From NCBI RefSeq assembly GCF_026130605.1, contig NZ_JANFAU010000002.1, forward strand, positions 1 through 64,000: 64,000 nucleotides of DNA, given 5' to 3'. The DNA is from Sphingomonas lycopersici (GTDB lineage: Bacteria; Pseudomonadota; Alphaproteobacteria; Sphingomonadales; Sphingomonadaceae). How positions within the stretch are numbered: position 1 is the stretch's first letter; each line of letters starts with the position of its first letter. The notes beneath the pieces are model-generated. The model did not search any database and was not told the DNA's origin. It worked only from the letters and a program-made list of their open reading frames with translations. Shown here piece by piece: positions 1 to 8,100 of the stretch. Made by a program: the position numbers and the translations under genes.

Positions 1-64
1 CCCTTCGGGGCGGGCGGATTTTGGCGCCAGGCGTCGTCGCGCGTCGGTTACGATGCATGGGCAT
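1..64 (-). CDS. Start of an outward-reading gene, cut by the window edge
   Basis: Only the first 21 codons are visible, reading leftwards out of the window: ATG at 64, then MPMHRNRRATTPGAKIRPPRR with no stop. The start is supported by a very strong ribosome binding site (AAGGAGG, complement of 70-76) five bases upstream. The peptide is basic and too short to identify. Being divergent from a catabolic-looking Rieske oxygenase and sharing its upstream region with an inverted repeat, a transcription regulator is a reasonable guess, but this is inference only. A non-coding explanation cannot be excluded. Confidence 0.45.
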   Translation of the reverse strand, partial: MPMHRNRRATTPGAKIRPPRR

Positions 65-102
65 CGCTCCCTCCTTGCTCCTAGCCTGGCGCCAAAATCC
101 GC
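14..102. repeat. 19-bp perfect inverted repeat, candidate operator pair
   Basis: GCGGATTTTGGCGCCAGGC at 14-32 recurs as its exact reverse complement at 84-102. Each arm contains the palindrome TGGCGCCA, so the two arms could be two copies of one protein-binding site. A smaller inverted repeat, CGATGC/GCATCG (51-56 and 61-66), lies in the middle. The element sits in the divergent upstream region of the edge gene and the Rieske oxygenase; its left arm would fall inside the edge gene. Confidence 0.6.
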
Positions 103-164
103 TCCGTCACGGCGTTGTCCTGAGCGGGTTTGGACCCTAGCGGGAAAAATGTGAGAGGACAGCC

Positions 165-1304
165 ATGAACGCACCCACCGGCCGCCTCCAGCCAACCGCC
201 GGGCAGCTCGCGCTGGCGGCGGCGCTGGCCGACGGCGGCACCGAGCGGGCGGCGCGCATCACCTATGTCGACGCCGCCGCTTATACCGATCCGGCGCGGC
301 ACACCGCCGAGCAGCAGCGCATCTTCGCGCATGCGCCGCTGGTGATCGCGCCCTCTGCGCTGCTGCCCGAGCCCAATATGGCGGTGGCGCATGACGGGTT
401 CGGCAAGCCGCTGCTCGTCACCCGCGACAAGGCGGGGGAGGCGCATGTCTTCCTCAACGTCTGCCGGCATCGCGGGACGCGGCTGGTCGAGGGTGGCGAG
501 ATCGTGTGCGGCGGGCGGCTGGTCTGCCCCTATCATGCGTGGAGCTATGCGCTCGACGGCACGCTCGTCGGGTTGCCGCGCACCGATGCCTTTCCGGGCC
601 TCGACAAGGCCGATTACGGGCTCAAGCGATTGCCCACGCGCGAGGCGGGCGGGCTGATCTGGTTCAGCTTCGACGAGGCGGCGGATTTCGCCGAGGCCGA
701 CGCGCTCGGGCATGATTTCGACGCCTTCGGGCTCGCCGGGCTGCATCTGTTCCGGCGGCGGACGCATGACGTGGCGGCCAATTGGAAGCTGATCATGGAT
801 GCGTTCCTCGAAAGCTATCATGTGCTCCGTCTCCACGCGAACACGATCGGGCCCTTCTTCAAGGACGGGGTGTCGACCGCCGATACGATCGGGTCGCATC
901 TGCGCTCGGCTGTCGGGCGCGAGGTCGAGGCGGCGGCGGTGCGCGCGGGCGACTGGCCCACGCTGCGCTCGGCGATCACCTTTACCTATCAGATGTTTCC
1001 CGGAACGGTGCTGATCGTCAGCCCCGATTATGTGAATCTGATGGTGCTGATGCCGCAGGCCCACGATCGCGTGCTGGTGGAGGATTTCATGCTGATCCCC
1101 GAACCGCCCGCGACCGAAAAGGCGCTGAAACATTGGGAAAAGAGCTGGGAGTTGCTCGACGCCGGGGTGTTCGGCGGGGAAGATTTCCGTGCCGCTGCGC
1201 TGGGGCAGGAGGGGCTGGCCTCGGGCGCGATCGAGCGGCTGACGATCGGCGCGATGGAAGGCGGCATCCGCACCTTCCACGATCAGGTGGAGGCGCGGCT
1301 GTGA
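165..1304 (+). CDS. Rieske [2Fe-2S] aromatic ring-hydroxylating oxygenase, alpha subunit
   Basis: A 379-residue oxygenase large subunit. The N-terminal Rieske domain shows Cys100-x-His102 and Cys121-x2-His124, the ligands of the [2Fe-2S] cluster. The C-terminal domain has the mononuclear iron motif ESYHVLRLH (His219, His224) that follows an aspartate-rich bridge. Such proteins hydroxylate or demethylate aromatic and quaternary-amine substrates using electrons from a separate reductase, which is not encoded nearby; the substrate cannot be read from the sequence. The ATG at 165 is preceded by AGAGGA. Its stop overlaps the GTG of the lyase gene (GTGA), so the two are translationally coupled. Confidence 0.9.
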   Translation: MNAPTGRLQPTAGQLALAAALADGGTERAARITYVDAAAYTDPARHTAEQQRIFAHAPLVIAPSALLPEPNMAVAHDGFGKPLLVTRDKAGEAHVFLNVCRHRGTRLVEGGEIVCGGRLVCPYHAWSYALDGTLVGLPRTDAFPGLDKADYGLKRLPTREAGGLIWFSFDEAADFAEADALGHDFDAFGLAGLHLFRRRTHDVAANWKLIMDAFLESYHVLRLHANTIGPFFKDGVSTADTIGSHLRSAVGREVEAAAVRAGDWPTLRSAITFTYQMFPGTVLIVSPDYVNLMVLMPQAHDRVLVEDFMLIPEPPATEKALKHWEKSWELLDAGVFGGEDFRAAALGQEGLASGAIERLTIGAMEGGIRTFHDQVEARL

Positions 1305-2149
1305 TCAGGCCCCGGCGCAGCGCGCTTTATATGCCCGCGTCGAATGTGCGCGCGATCGAGAAGGCGCGCGGGCTCGATTGCGACGTGGTGATCCTCGATC
1401 TCGAGGATGCGGTATCGCCCGACCAGAAGGAACTGGCGCGCGAGCAGGCGGTGGCGGCGGTGCGTGAAGGCGGGTTCGGACGGCGCGAGCTGGTGGTGCG
1501 CGCCAACGGCCTCGACAGCGAATGGGGGGCGGCGGATCTTGCCGCGATCGCCAAGGTGCGGCCCGATGCGGTGTTGCTGCCCAAGGTCTCCTCGCCCGAG
1601 ACGTTGCGGGAGGCGCGCGCTGCGCTCGGCAACGGGCCGGCCTTATGGGCGATGATCGAGACGTGTCGGGGAATCGTCGATCTGCCGGCGATCGTCGGTG
1701 CGGCGGCGGCGACCGGGCTGGCGGTGTTGGTGCTCGGCCCCAATGATCTCGCCAAGGAAATGCGCTGCCGCCCCGGCGTGGATCGCGCGCCGTTGCTGCC
1801 GGCGATCTCGCAACTGGTACTGTGCGCGCGGATGGCGGGGCTCGCGGCGCTCGACGGCGTGTGCAACACGATCGACGACCTCGCACGCGTCGAGGCGGAA
1901 TGCCGGCAGGGGCTGGCCTGGGGGTTCGACGGCAAGACGCTGATCCACCCGGCGCAGATCGCGCCGGCCAATGCGGTGTTCAGCCCGAGCGAGGAGGAAA
2001 TCGCCTGGGCCCATACGGTCGTGGAGGCGTTCGACGATCCGGCCAATGCCGGGCGCGGCGCGATCCGCGTCGCGGGGAAGATGGTCGAACTGCTCCACCG
2101 CGACGAGGCGCGGCGCACACTGGCGATCGCGGCGGCAGTGGCGGGGTAG
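1301..2149 (+). CDS. CitE-like HpcH/HpaI family lyase
   Basis: A 282-residue TIM-barrel protein of the citrate lyase beta/malyl-CoA lyase group. Visible motifs are the opening RSALYMPASN, the DLEDAV motif (residues 33-38), VRANGL, LLPKVSSPE, the metal-binding glutamate in MIETCRGI and LGPNDLAKE. Family members cleave or form C-C bonds in CoA thioesters such as citramalyl-CoA or malyl-CoA in the cytoplasm. The GTG start at 1301 overlaps the Rieske stop codon by four bases, implying co-translation. Together the pair looks like a fragment of a catabolic pathway, but the exact substrate is unknown. Confidence 0.85.
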   Translation: MIRPRRSALYMPASNVRAIEKARGLDCDVVILDLEDAVSPDQKELAREQAVAAVREGGFGRRELVVRANGLDSEWGAADLAAIAKVRPDAVLLPKVSSPETLREARAALGNGPALWAMIETCRGIVDLPAIVGAAAATGLAVLVLGPNDLAKEMRCRPGVDRAPLLPAISQLVLCARMAGLAALDGVCNTIDDLARVEAECRQGLAWGFDGKTLIHPAQIAPANAVFSPSEEEIAWAHTVVEAFDDPANAGRGAIRVAGKMVELLHRDEARRTLAIAAAVAG

Positions 2150-2174
2150 GGCGCGCGCCGCCAAAGCTTTCCTC

Positions 2175-2269
2175 GTCATTCCCGCGAAGGCGGGAATCCA
2201 TTCCGGTCGGCCTCCGCGATAGCATCGAACGCTCAGCGTTTATGGATTCCCGCCTTCGCGGGAATGACG
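2175..2269. repeat. Paired inverted intergenic repeats (type A)
   Basis: CGTCATTCCCGCGAAGGCGG and following bases at 2175-2200 are repeated in inverse orientation at 2243-2269. Each copy is itself a hairpin, and the pair can form a larger stem. It occupies the whole gap between the convergent lyase and amidohydrolase genes and may act as a bidirectional transcript end; no T-tract is present. Confidence 0.8.
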
Positions 2270-2291
2270 GAGCAGGGCTGGAAACGCGGGC

Positions 2292-3521
2292 TCAGTCGAA
2301 CCCGTTCGCCAGGAAATGCTCCGCCGCCGCGACGTGCATCGCGACGCCCTTGGCCATCGTCGCTTCGTCGATCGTCATCTTCACATTGTGCAGCGGGGGA
2401 TTGGTACGCGGGTCGGTGCCCTCGCTGGCGACCCCGATGAACGCCATCGCGCCGGGCACCTCGCGCAGCACATAGGAGAAATCCTCCCCGCCCATCATCG
2501 GCGCGGGCATCGTCGACCAGCCGCCTTCGCCCGAAATCTCGGTCGCCAGCGCGCGCATGATCCCGGTCGCGCGCGGATCGCACATCGTCACCGGATAGCC
2601 CGGCTTGATCTCGACCTGGGCGGTGCAACCGTGCGCGGCGGCGATCTGCGCGACGACATGACGGATCGCCTCGCGGCCCTTCTCGCGCGTCGTTTCGGAG
2701 AGCGTACGTAGCGTGCCCTTCAACTCCACCTCGTCTGGGATGACGTTATACGACGCCCCGGCGTGGATCTGGGTGACGGTCAGCACCGCCGGGTCGGATA
2801 CCGGGATGCGGCGCGCGATGAAGGTCTGCAGCGCGACGACCACCTCGCACCCGACCGGGATCGGATCGATCGCGTCGTGCGGCATCGCGGCGTGACCGCC
2901 TTTGCCGCGGATCTTCACGTTGAACGTGTCGGTCGAGGCGAGCAGCGGCCCCTCGCGCCCGATGAACACGCCCGCCGGGGCGTTGGGCGAGATATGCAGC
3001 GCGAAGGCGGCATCGGGCTTGGCGATATCGAGCAGCCCGTCCTCGATCATGAAGCGCGCGCCGTGATGCCCTTCCTCGCCGGGCTGGAACATGAACACGA
3101 TCGTGCCCGCGAGTTCGTCCTTGCGCGCGCACAACGCCTTGGCCGCGCCGGCGAGCATCGCGCTATGCGCGTCATGCCCGCAGGCATGCATCGCGCCGGG
3201 GATGGTCGAGGCGAAATCGAGCCCGGTTTCCTCGGTCATCGGCAGCGCGTCCATATCGCCGCGCAGCAGCACGGTGCGGGTATTGCTGCCGGTGCCGGCC
3301 TGCCCGCCGCGCAGGATCGCGACGAAGCCGGTGGTCGAGGTGCTGTCGTGGATTTCGAGCGGCAGTCCCTCCAGCGCGGCCTTGAGCTTGGCGGTGGTGC
3401 GCGGGCAATGGTTGCCGATCTCGGGCTCGGCGTGGATCGCGCGGCGCAGCGCGATCACATCGGCAAGCTCGGCGGCGCCGATCGCGCTCCAGTCGGTCTG
3501 GCGGTCGATCGTGGTGGTCAT
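2292..3521 (-). CDS. M20 family amidohydrolase (hippurate hydrolase/aminoacylase type)
   Basis: A 409-residue cytoplasmic metallohydrolase that removes acyl groups from N-acyl amino acids or related amides. Motifs: RRAIHAEPEIG near residue 27, RGDMDALPM around 87-95, the metal-binding HACGHDAH at 112-119, and GEEGHHGARFM, typical of the M20D/amidohydrolase group rather than the dipeptidases. Family members have a catalytic domain with an inserted lid/dimerisation domain, and the length is normal. It starts at an ATG with AAAGGAGAG upstream. It is a single gene, separated on both sides by hairpin repeats. The natural substrate is unknown. Confidence 0.9.
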   Translation of the reverse strand: MTTTIDRQTDWSAIGAAELADVIALRRAIHAEPEIGNHCPRTTAKLKAALEGLPLEIHDSTSTTGFVAILRGGQAGTGSNTRTVLLRGDMDALPMTEETGLDFASTIPGAMHACGHDAHSAMLAGAAKALCARKDELAGTIVFMFQPGEEGHHGARFMIEDGLLDIAKPDAAFALHISPNAPAGVFIGREGPLLASTDTFNVKIRGKGGHAAMPHDAIDPIPVGCEVVVALQTFIARRIPVSDPAVLTVTQIHAGASYNVIPDEVELKGTLRTLSETTREKGREAIRHVVAQIAAAHGCTAQVEIKPGYPVTMCDPRATGIMRALATEISGEGGWSTMPAPMMGGEDFSYVLREVPGAMAFIGVASEGTDPRTNPPLHNVKMTIDEATMAKGVAMHVAAAEHFLANGFD

Positions 3522-3601
3522 GGGGGAGGCTCTCCTTTGCCCCCGATCCTACGCGCCTGAGCGGTGAAGGGTCCAGCCCCGGCGCCAATTGCCCACCAAC
3601 G

Positions 3602-3695
3602 CCATTCCCGCGAAGGCGGGAATCCATTCGCGCAGGTCGGGGAAAGAATCGAGAGGCCAGCCAGAATGGATCCCCACCTCCGCGGGGATGACGGG
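3602..3695. repeat. Paired inverted intergenic repeats (type A)
   Basis: CATTCCCGCGAAGGCGGGAA at about 3602-3621, then a diverged inverse copy GGATCCCCACCTCCGCGGGG near 3668-3687. This fills the gap between the radical SAM gene and the amidohydrolase, both on the minus strand. Confidence 0.75.
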
Positions 3696-3700
3696 GGGGA

Positions 3701-4804
3701 TCAGAACAATTCCCCCTGGGCCCCGCGCGGCGGGTGGAACAGATCGGTGCGGAGCTGCATCTTCTCGCCGTTGCGATCGATCCCGAAGCGGCGCCGCGCG
3801 ATGAGGAAGCGCGCGCGCAGCAGCTCGGCCCAGGCGCCTTGTCCGCGCATCCGGGCGAAGAAATTGGGATCATTGTCCTTGCCGCCGCGCAGCGAGTTGA
3901 TGATCGACATCACCTTGCCCGCGCGATCGGGGAAATGCTCGTCGAGCCACGCGCGGAACAAGGGCGCCACTTCATAGGGCAATCGCACCGGGATGAACGA
4001 GACGCCGCGTGCGCCCGCCTCTGCGGCGCGCTCGACGATCGCCTCGACCTCGCTGTCGGTGATCGCGGGGATCACCGGCGCCATATTGACGTAAACCGGG
4101 ACGCCGGCGTCGGCGAGCCGGCGCACCGCGGTCAGCCGCCGTTCGGGATGCGGCGCGCGCGGCTCGATCGTCATCGCGATCTTCGGCACCAGCGAGGTGA
4201 CCGATACCGCCACCGCCGCCAGCCCCTTCTTCGCCATCGGCTCGAGCAGATCGAGATCGCGCAGCACGCGATCCGATTTGGTGGTGATGAACAACGGGTG
4301 ATCGCATTCGGCGAGCACCTCGATCACCCCGCGGGTGACGCGCCATTCGCGCTCGATCGGCTGATAGGGATCGGTATTGGTCCCCATCGCCATCGGCTGG
4401 CAGACGTAGCCCGGCTTGGCGAGTTCGGCGCGCAGCAGCTCGGCCGCATCGGGCTTGGCGAACAGCTTGGTCTCGAAATCGAGCCCGGGGGAGAGATCGT
4501 GGAAGGCGTGAGTCGGTCGCGCGAAGCAATAGATGCAGCCGTGCTCGCACCCGCGATAGGGGTTGATCGAGCGATCGAACGGCACGTCGGGCGATTTGTT
4601 GCGGCTGATGATCGTCTTGGGGCGCTCGATCGTGACCGTAGTGCGCAGCGGCGCTGGCTCGCCGTCGATCAGGTCGCGATCGTCGAGCCAGTCGCCGTCC
4701 GCCTCGGTCTGCGGCAGGTTGAAGCGGCGGCTCGAATCGTTGCGCGTCGCGCCGCGCACGGCGCGGGCCTTGGAGCGATCATGGTGGGGGCGGGCATGAT
4801 CCAT
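3701..4804 (-). CDS. PA0069-family radical SAM protein
   Basis: A 367-residue radical S-adenosylmethionine enzyme. The cluster motif Cys86-x3-Cys90-x2-Cys93 lies in RGCEHGCIYCFARPTHAF, the hallmark of the SplB-like PA0069 family that is widespread in proteobacteria and has no established reaction. The N-terminal 80 residues (RRFNLPQTEADGDWLDD...ISRNKSPDVPFDRSINPYRGC) are also typical of the family. TIM-barrel core motifs follow. It is a single gene on the minus strand, downstream of a DUF2842/cyclo-ligase pair with a 31-base gap, so it may be the last gene of that transcript. Family assignment is firm, function is not. Confidence 0.88.
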   Translation of the reverse strand: MDHARPHHDRSKARAVRGATRNDSSRRFNLPQTEADGDWLDDRDLIDGEPAPLRTTVTIERPKTIISRNKSPDVPFDRSINPYRGCEHGCIYCFARPTHAFHDLSPGLDFETKLFAKPDAAELLRAELAKPGYVCQPMAMGTNTDPYQPIEREWRVTRGVIEVLAECDHPLFITTKSDRVLRDLDLLEPMAKKGLAAVAVSVTSLVPKIAMTIEPRAPHPERRLTAVRRLADAGVPVYVNMAPVIPAITDSEVEAIVERAAEAGARGVSFIPVRLPYEVAPLFRAWLDEHFPDRAGKVMSIINSLRGGKDNDPNFFARMRGQGAWAELLRARFLIARRRFGIDRNGEKMQLRTDLFHPPRGAQGELF

Positions 4805-4835
4805 TGCCCGACAATATCAGAACAAAGTAAGAACA

Positions 4836-5042
4836 TCAACGCCAGCGGCCGGTCTCCATCCAGCGTAGCAGCGGCTTCAAGGGCGTGATCCAGATGATCC
4901 CGGTGACGATGTAAAACGGCAGTTGCAGCGCCCAATGCCACGCGCCGACAATGCCCGACAGGCTGACGACGGCGACGCACCAGATCGCGATGAGCGCGAG
5001 GATGATCAACATCCCGGCAGGTTTGCGCCAGCTTGGCGTCAT
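4836..5042 (-). CDS. DUF2842 small membrane protein
   Basis: A 68-residue protein, too short to be picked up as a separate frame. Sequence: MTPSWRKPAGML then two hydrophobic helices (about residues 11-31 and 38-54) and a basic end LLRWMETGRWR. This layout, with the Trp-Ile-Thr-Pro-Leu-Lys-Pro turn, matches the alphaproteobacterial DUF2842 family of inner-membrane proteins of unknown role. Its ATG overlaps the stop of the 5-formyl-THF cyclo-ligase gene by four bases (ATGA), so it is translationally coupled to it. Confidence 0.8.
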   Translation of the reverse strand: MTPSWRKPAGMLIILALIAIWCVAVVSLSGIVGAWHWALQLPFYIVTGIIWITPLKPLLRWMETGRWR

Positions 5043-5590
5043 GCGGTGATCCATTCCCTTTCGGTGGCGATCGCGTGGAGCGGCATGTCCCACGGATCGA
5101 CCGGCAGCGCCTTCACTTCCTGCGCGGAAAGCGCAACCCCGATCCGCTTCGCATCGGGAAAACGCGCGAAGGCGCGGTCGTAATGCCCGGCGCCTTGCCC
5201 GAGCCGGTCGAGCGCGCGGGTGAAGGCGACGAGCGGGGTGAGGATGATATCGGGCTCGAGCTCGGCGGCATGGTCGTGCGGCTGCGAGAGGCCGAACGGC
5301 CCGGCGGCCAGCGCCGCCTCGGTATCCCAGGCGAGGAAACGGATCGGGGTGGCGCGATCGACGACATGCGGCAGCGCGATCGCGCACCCGGCTTCGACCG
5401 CGACACGCGCGAGTGCCATCGGATCGGCCTCGCTGCCGACGGGGACGTAGCTTGCCACCGTCAGCCCGTGCGAGAGGAGGGTGCGAAACGGGGCGGGGCA
5501 GGGCACGACCCGCCCGTGCGCCGCGACGAAGCGCGCGCGCGCGGCACGGGTGGCGGCGCGGATCGCACTCTTGTCGGTCAGATCGATCAT
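5039..5590 (-). CDS. 5-formyltetrahydrofolate cyclo-ligase
   Basis: A 183-residue enzyme (ygfA/fthC family) that converts 5-formyl-THF to 5,10-methenyl-THF with ATP. The ATP/phosphate-binding signature GQGAGHYDRAF near the C-terminus is diagnostic, and an N-terminal basic helix (KSAIRAATRAARARF) is typical. I start it at MIDLTDKS (ATG at 5590) because the longer frame upstream only translates a hairpin repeat. It lies just downstream of 6S RNA and zapA, the same gene order as the ygfA-ssrS-zapA locus of other proteobacteria, and is coupled to the DUF2842 gene. Confidence 0.9.
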   Translation of the reverse strand: MIDLTDKSAIRAATRAARARFVAAHGRVVPCPAPFRTLLSHGLTVASYVPVGSEADPMALARVAVEAGCAIALPHVVDRATPIRFLAWDTEAALAAGPFGLSQPHDHAAELEPDIILTPLVAFTRALDRLGQGAGHYDRAFARFPDAKRIGVALSAQEVKALPVDPWDMPLHAIATEREWITA

Positions 5591-5601
5591 GCCAGCCCCT
5601 G

Positions 5602-5678
5602 TCGTTCCACCCCGGCGAAGGCCGGGGTCCAGTTGCGACCGGCTCGAAGCTGGACCCCGGCCTTCGCCGGGGTGGAGA
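5602..5678. repeat. Paired inverted intergenic repeats (type A2)
   Basis: CACCCCGGCGAAGGCCGGGG and GTCCAG at about 5608-5632 recur inverted at 5653-5677. The long imperfect palindrome lies between 6S RNA and the cyclo-ligase start and could separate the two transcripts. Confidence 0.75.
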
Positions 5679-5716
5679 ATGATATTTTGCTCGCCCCGCC
5701 TCAAGCGGGATCAAAG

Positions 5717-5882
5717 GACGGTGGCGGGACCGCCATGGCCGTTTGCCGGAATATCCACTGACGCCCAGTACGTCAGGTGGGGACCATGTACGTCAGACCA
5801 GGATCTGCGCAGGGACAGCCCCCATGGATGATGAATAGCCTCAGGGATAAGTCTTGGCTCGTACCGGGCAGTGCCCGCCGTC
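5717..5882 (-). ncRNA. ssrS: 6S RNA (probable)
   Basis: About 166 bases of non-coding sequence between zapA and the 5-formyl-THF cyclo-ligase gene on the minus strand, exactly where 6S RNA lies in many proteobacteria. Read on the minus strand the ends pair: GACGGCGGG near 5882-5874 with CCCG...CCGTC near 5727-5717, giving a closing stem; the middle is a long, imperfectly paired rod interrupted by bulges, as expected for an RNA that mimics an open promoter and binds sigma-70 RNA polymerase. Position and length fit the family; I could not align it to the covariance model, so the exact ends are approximate. Confidence 0.7.
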
Positions 5883-5889
5883 GACCGAT

Positions 5890-6195
5890 CTAGGGGTTCG
5901 CGGGCCGTTTCTCAAGGCGTGTCGCGAGCGCTTCGAGCTTCTCGGCGACCGCGGCCAGCGCATCGGCCTCTTCCGGGGTGCGCGCGCCGCCCGATTGCGC
6001 GTCGGCCAGATCGTCCGCCAGCATCAGCGCCGCAAGCAGCAGCGCCTGCAGCGTCCCCGAATTGCCCGCGACGCGCGCCGCATCGGGCCAGCGCTCGGCG
6101 ATCATCGATCCCAGCAGTTCGAGTCGCGCTTCCTCGCCGTCGCGGCACGCGACCGGCCAGCGGTGGTCGCCGATCTCCAGCGTCACCGTCGCCAT
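5890..6195 (-). CDS. zapA: Cell division protein ZapA
   Basis: A 101-residue ZapA homologue that binds and bundles FtsZ filaments at the division site. It opens MATVTLEIGDHRWPVACRDG, the beta-strand pair of the ZapA fold with the conserved basic/acidic pattern, and is followed by a long helix to the C-terminus that forms the coiled-coil tetramer (about residues 65-95). The start at 6195 is chosen because its ATG shares one base with the stop of the upstream small gene (TGATG). Downstream sits 6S RNA, the usual gene order. Confidence 0.88.
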   Translation of the reverse strand: MATVTLEIGDHRWPVACRDGEEARLELLGSMIAERWPDAARVAGNSGTLQALLLAALMLADDLADAQSGGARTPEEADALAAVAEKLEALATRLEKRPANP

Positions 6196-6371
6196 CAGCC
6201 ATTTTCCTTTGCGATGATCTCGTCGAGCGCGGCCACGGCGCGCGTCATCGTTTCGCGCAACGTGGCGTGGCGACGCGCGAGCGAATCGCTCTCCTTGCGC
6301 TGGGCTGCGGCGGCGGCTTCGATCCGCGCGACCGCCGCCTCGATCCGGTGCAACAGCGAGGGGTCTGTCAT
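6195..6371 (-). CDS. Small coiled-coil protein upstream of zapA
   Basis: A 58-residue ORF, MTDPSLLHRIEAAVARIE...ALDEIIAKENG, almost entirely alpha-helical with heptad-like spacing, alanine-rich and charged. It ends in TGATG overlapping the zapA start, so both are translated from one transcript. A small helical gene before zapA is common in Sphingomonadales; it may assist ZapA in the division ring, but this is inferred from position and predicted coiled coil only. Confidence 0.7.
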   Translation of the reverse strand: MTDPSLLHRIEAAVARIEAAAAAQRKESDSLARRHATLRETMTRAVAALDEIIAKENG

Positions 6372-6533
6372 CGCGCCACGATAGGAACCAGCCGGTTTCG
6401 GGACAAGCCCGCCGCACGCGGCCCGTCGCACGGTTGACGCAAGCCGTGTCCCTCGCGCAAAGGCACGCGCGAGTTCCTTAGGGTTTTGCCCGCCGCGAGC
6501 GGTCCACCGGTATCGGGAGGTTATGAGGCTATT

Positions 6534-7538
6534 ATGACGAAGGTTGCGATCAACGGTTTCGGGCGCATCGGCCGCCTGGTGGCACGCGCGATCCTGGAGC
6601 GCGGCGGCGAGCTCGAGCTGGTCGCGATCAACGATCTGGCCGATGCCAAGTCGAACGCCTGGCTCTTCTCGCGGGATAGCGTCCACGGCCGCTGGCCGGG
6701 CACCGTCACCGCCGAGGGCCAGGATCTGGTGGTCGACGGCAAGCGCATCCGCGTCACCGCCGAGCGCGATCCCGCCAACCTGCCGCACAAGGAACTGGGG
6801 GTCGAACTGGTGCTCGAATGCACCGGCTTCTTCACTGACCGCGCGTCCTGCCAGAAGCATATCGATGCTGGCGCCAAGAAGGTGCTGATCTCCGCCCCGG
6901 GCAAGAATGTCGATCTCACCGTCGTGTACGGCGTCAACGACGACAAGCTCGAGCCCAGCCACACGATCGTGTCGAACGCATCGTGCACCACCAACTGCCT
7001 CGCCCCGGTGGCGAAGGTACTCAACGACGCGATCGGCATCGAGCGCGGGCTGATGACCACCGTCCACGCTTATACCAACGACCAGAAGATCCTCGACCAG
7101 ATCCACCCGGACCTGCGGCGCGCGCGTGCTGCGGCGATGTCGATGATCCCGACCACCACCGGCGCGGCGCGCGCGGTGGGCGAGGTGCTCCCGGAACTCA
7201 AGGGCAAGCTCGACGGCTCGGCGATCCGCGTGCCGACCCCGGACGTCAGCCTCGTCGACCTGACTTTCACCCCGAAGCGCGACACGACCAAGGAAGAGGT
7301 CAACCAGATCCTCAAGGCCGCGTCGGAAACCGGCCGCCTCAAGGGCATCCTCGATTTCACGGACGAGCCGCTCGTCTCGATCGATCTGATGCACACCCCG
7401 GCCTCGTCGACCGTCGACAGCCTGGAGACCGCGGTGATCGACGGCAAGCTGGTGCGCGTCGTCAGCTGGTACGACAATGAATGGGGCTTCTCCAACCGCA
7501 TGGTCGACACCGCGACCGCGATGGCGCGGCTGGGGTAA
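6534..7538 (+). CDS. gap: Glyceraldehyde-3-phosphate dehydrogenase (type I)
   Basis: A 334-residue glycolytic enzyme oxidising glyceraldehyde-3-phosphate to 1,3-bisphosphoglycerate with NAD. The N-terminus [18 protein letters not shown] is the Rossmann fold, with an aspartate in AIND favouring NAD over NADP; the active site is [12 protein letters not shown] with catalytic Cys151; the C-terminus [14 protein letters not shown] is canonical. ATG at 6534 is preceded by GAGG at five bases; the upstream in-frame ATG would add an atypical extension. It heads a run gap-MOSC-pgk on the plus strand; the class I aldolase lies further downstream, beyond an opposing gene. The gene is divergent from the zapA operon. 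Confidence 0.97.
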   Translation: MTKVAINGFGRIGRLVARAILERGGELELVAINDLADAKSNAWLFSRDSVHGRWPGTVTAEGQDLVVDGKRIRVTAERDPANLPHKELGVELVLECTGFFTDRASCQKHIDAGAKKVLISAPGKNVDLTVVYGVNDDKLEPSHTIVSNASCTTNCLAPVAKVLNDAIGIERGLMTTVHAYTNDQKILDQIHPDLRRARAAAMSMIPTTTGAARAVGEVLPELKGKLDGSAIRVPTPDVSLVDLTFTPKRDTTKEEVNQILKAASETGRLKGILDFTDEPLVSIDLMHTPASSTVDSLETAVIDGKLVRVVSWYDNEWGFSNRMVDTATAMARLG

Positions 7539-7566
7539 TGGGCAACGCGCGATATCGGTGGAGGCA

Positions 7567-8100
7567 ATGACGGACGTCGGCCGCCTCGCCGGAATCGCGC
7601 GTCACGCCTTTCCCAAGGCGCCGATGGAGACGATCGCCCGCGCGACGGTGACGCTGGAAGGCGGCATCGCTGGCGACTATCGCGGCGGCGTCAAGGGGCG
7701 CCCGCATAAGAGGCAGGTGACGCTGATCGAGCGCGCCGACTGGGATCGCGCAATGGCCGCGCTGGGCGCGGATGTGCGCTGGGCCGAGCGTCGCGCGAAC
7801 CTGCTGGTCGAGGGCGTCGATCTGCCGCAAATTCCCGGCGCGCGGATCGTTATCGGCGATGTCGTGCTCGAAGTGACCGTCGAATGCGACCCGTGCAGCC
7901 GCATGGAGGCGGTGGCGCCGGGGCTCAAGGATGCGCTGACCCCCGATTGGCGCGGCGGCGTATGTACCCAGGTGATCGCCGGCGGCGAGATCGCCGTCGG
8001 GGATGAGATCAGGATCGAACAATCATGTCCAAACCCTTCCGAACGCTCGACGATATCGGTGACGTCCGCGGCAAGCGCGTCCTCGTCCGCGAGGATCTGA
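7567..8100 (+). CDS. MOSC domain protein inside the gap-pgk operon
   Basis: A 177-residue single MOSC (molybdenum cofactor sulfurase C-terminal) domain. Visible are [25 protein letters not shown] near residue 38, the [21 protein letters not shown] segment and the family cysteine in [16 protein letters not shown] (around 118-121), followed by [20 protein letters not shown]. Such proteins are thought to bind sulfur carriers or molybdenum cofactor. The family fold should end at about GDEIRIEQ (position 8020), yet the frame runs on 25 codons, overlapping the first 76 bases of pgk. The gene starts 28 bases after gap, so it is co-transcribed with glycolytic genes. Confidence 0.8.
   Translation: MTDVGRLAGIARHAFPKAPMETIARATVTLEGGIAGDYRGGVKGRPHKRQVTLIERADWDRAMAALGADVRWAERRANLLVEGVDLPQIPGARIVIGDVVLEVTVECDPCSRMEAVAPGLKDALTPDWRGGVCTQVIAGGEIAVGDEIRIEQSCPNPSERSTISVTSAASASSSARI

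Noticed and set aside
104-160. A promoter for the Rieske gene (TTGTCC near 113)
   Set aside because: No convincing -10 element at the right spacing; I could not support it.
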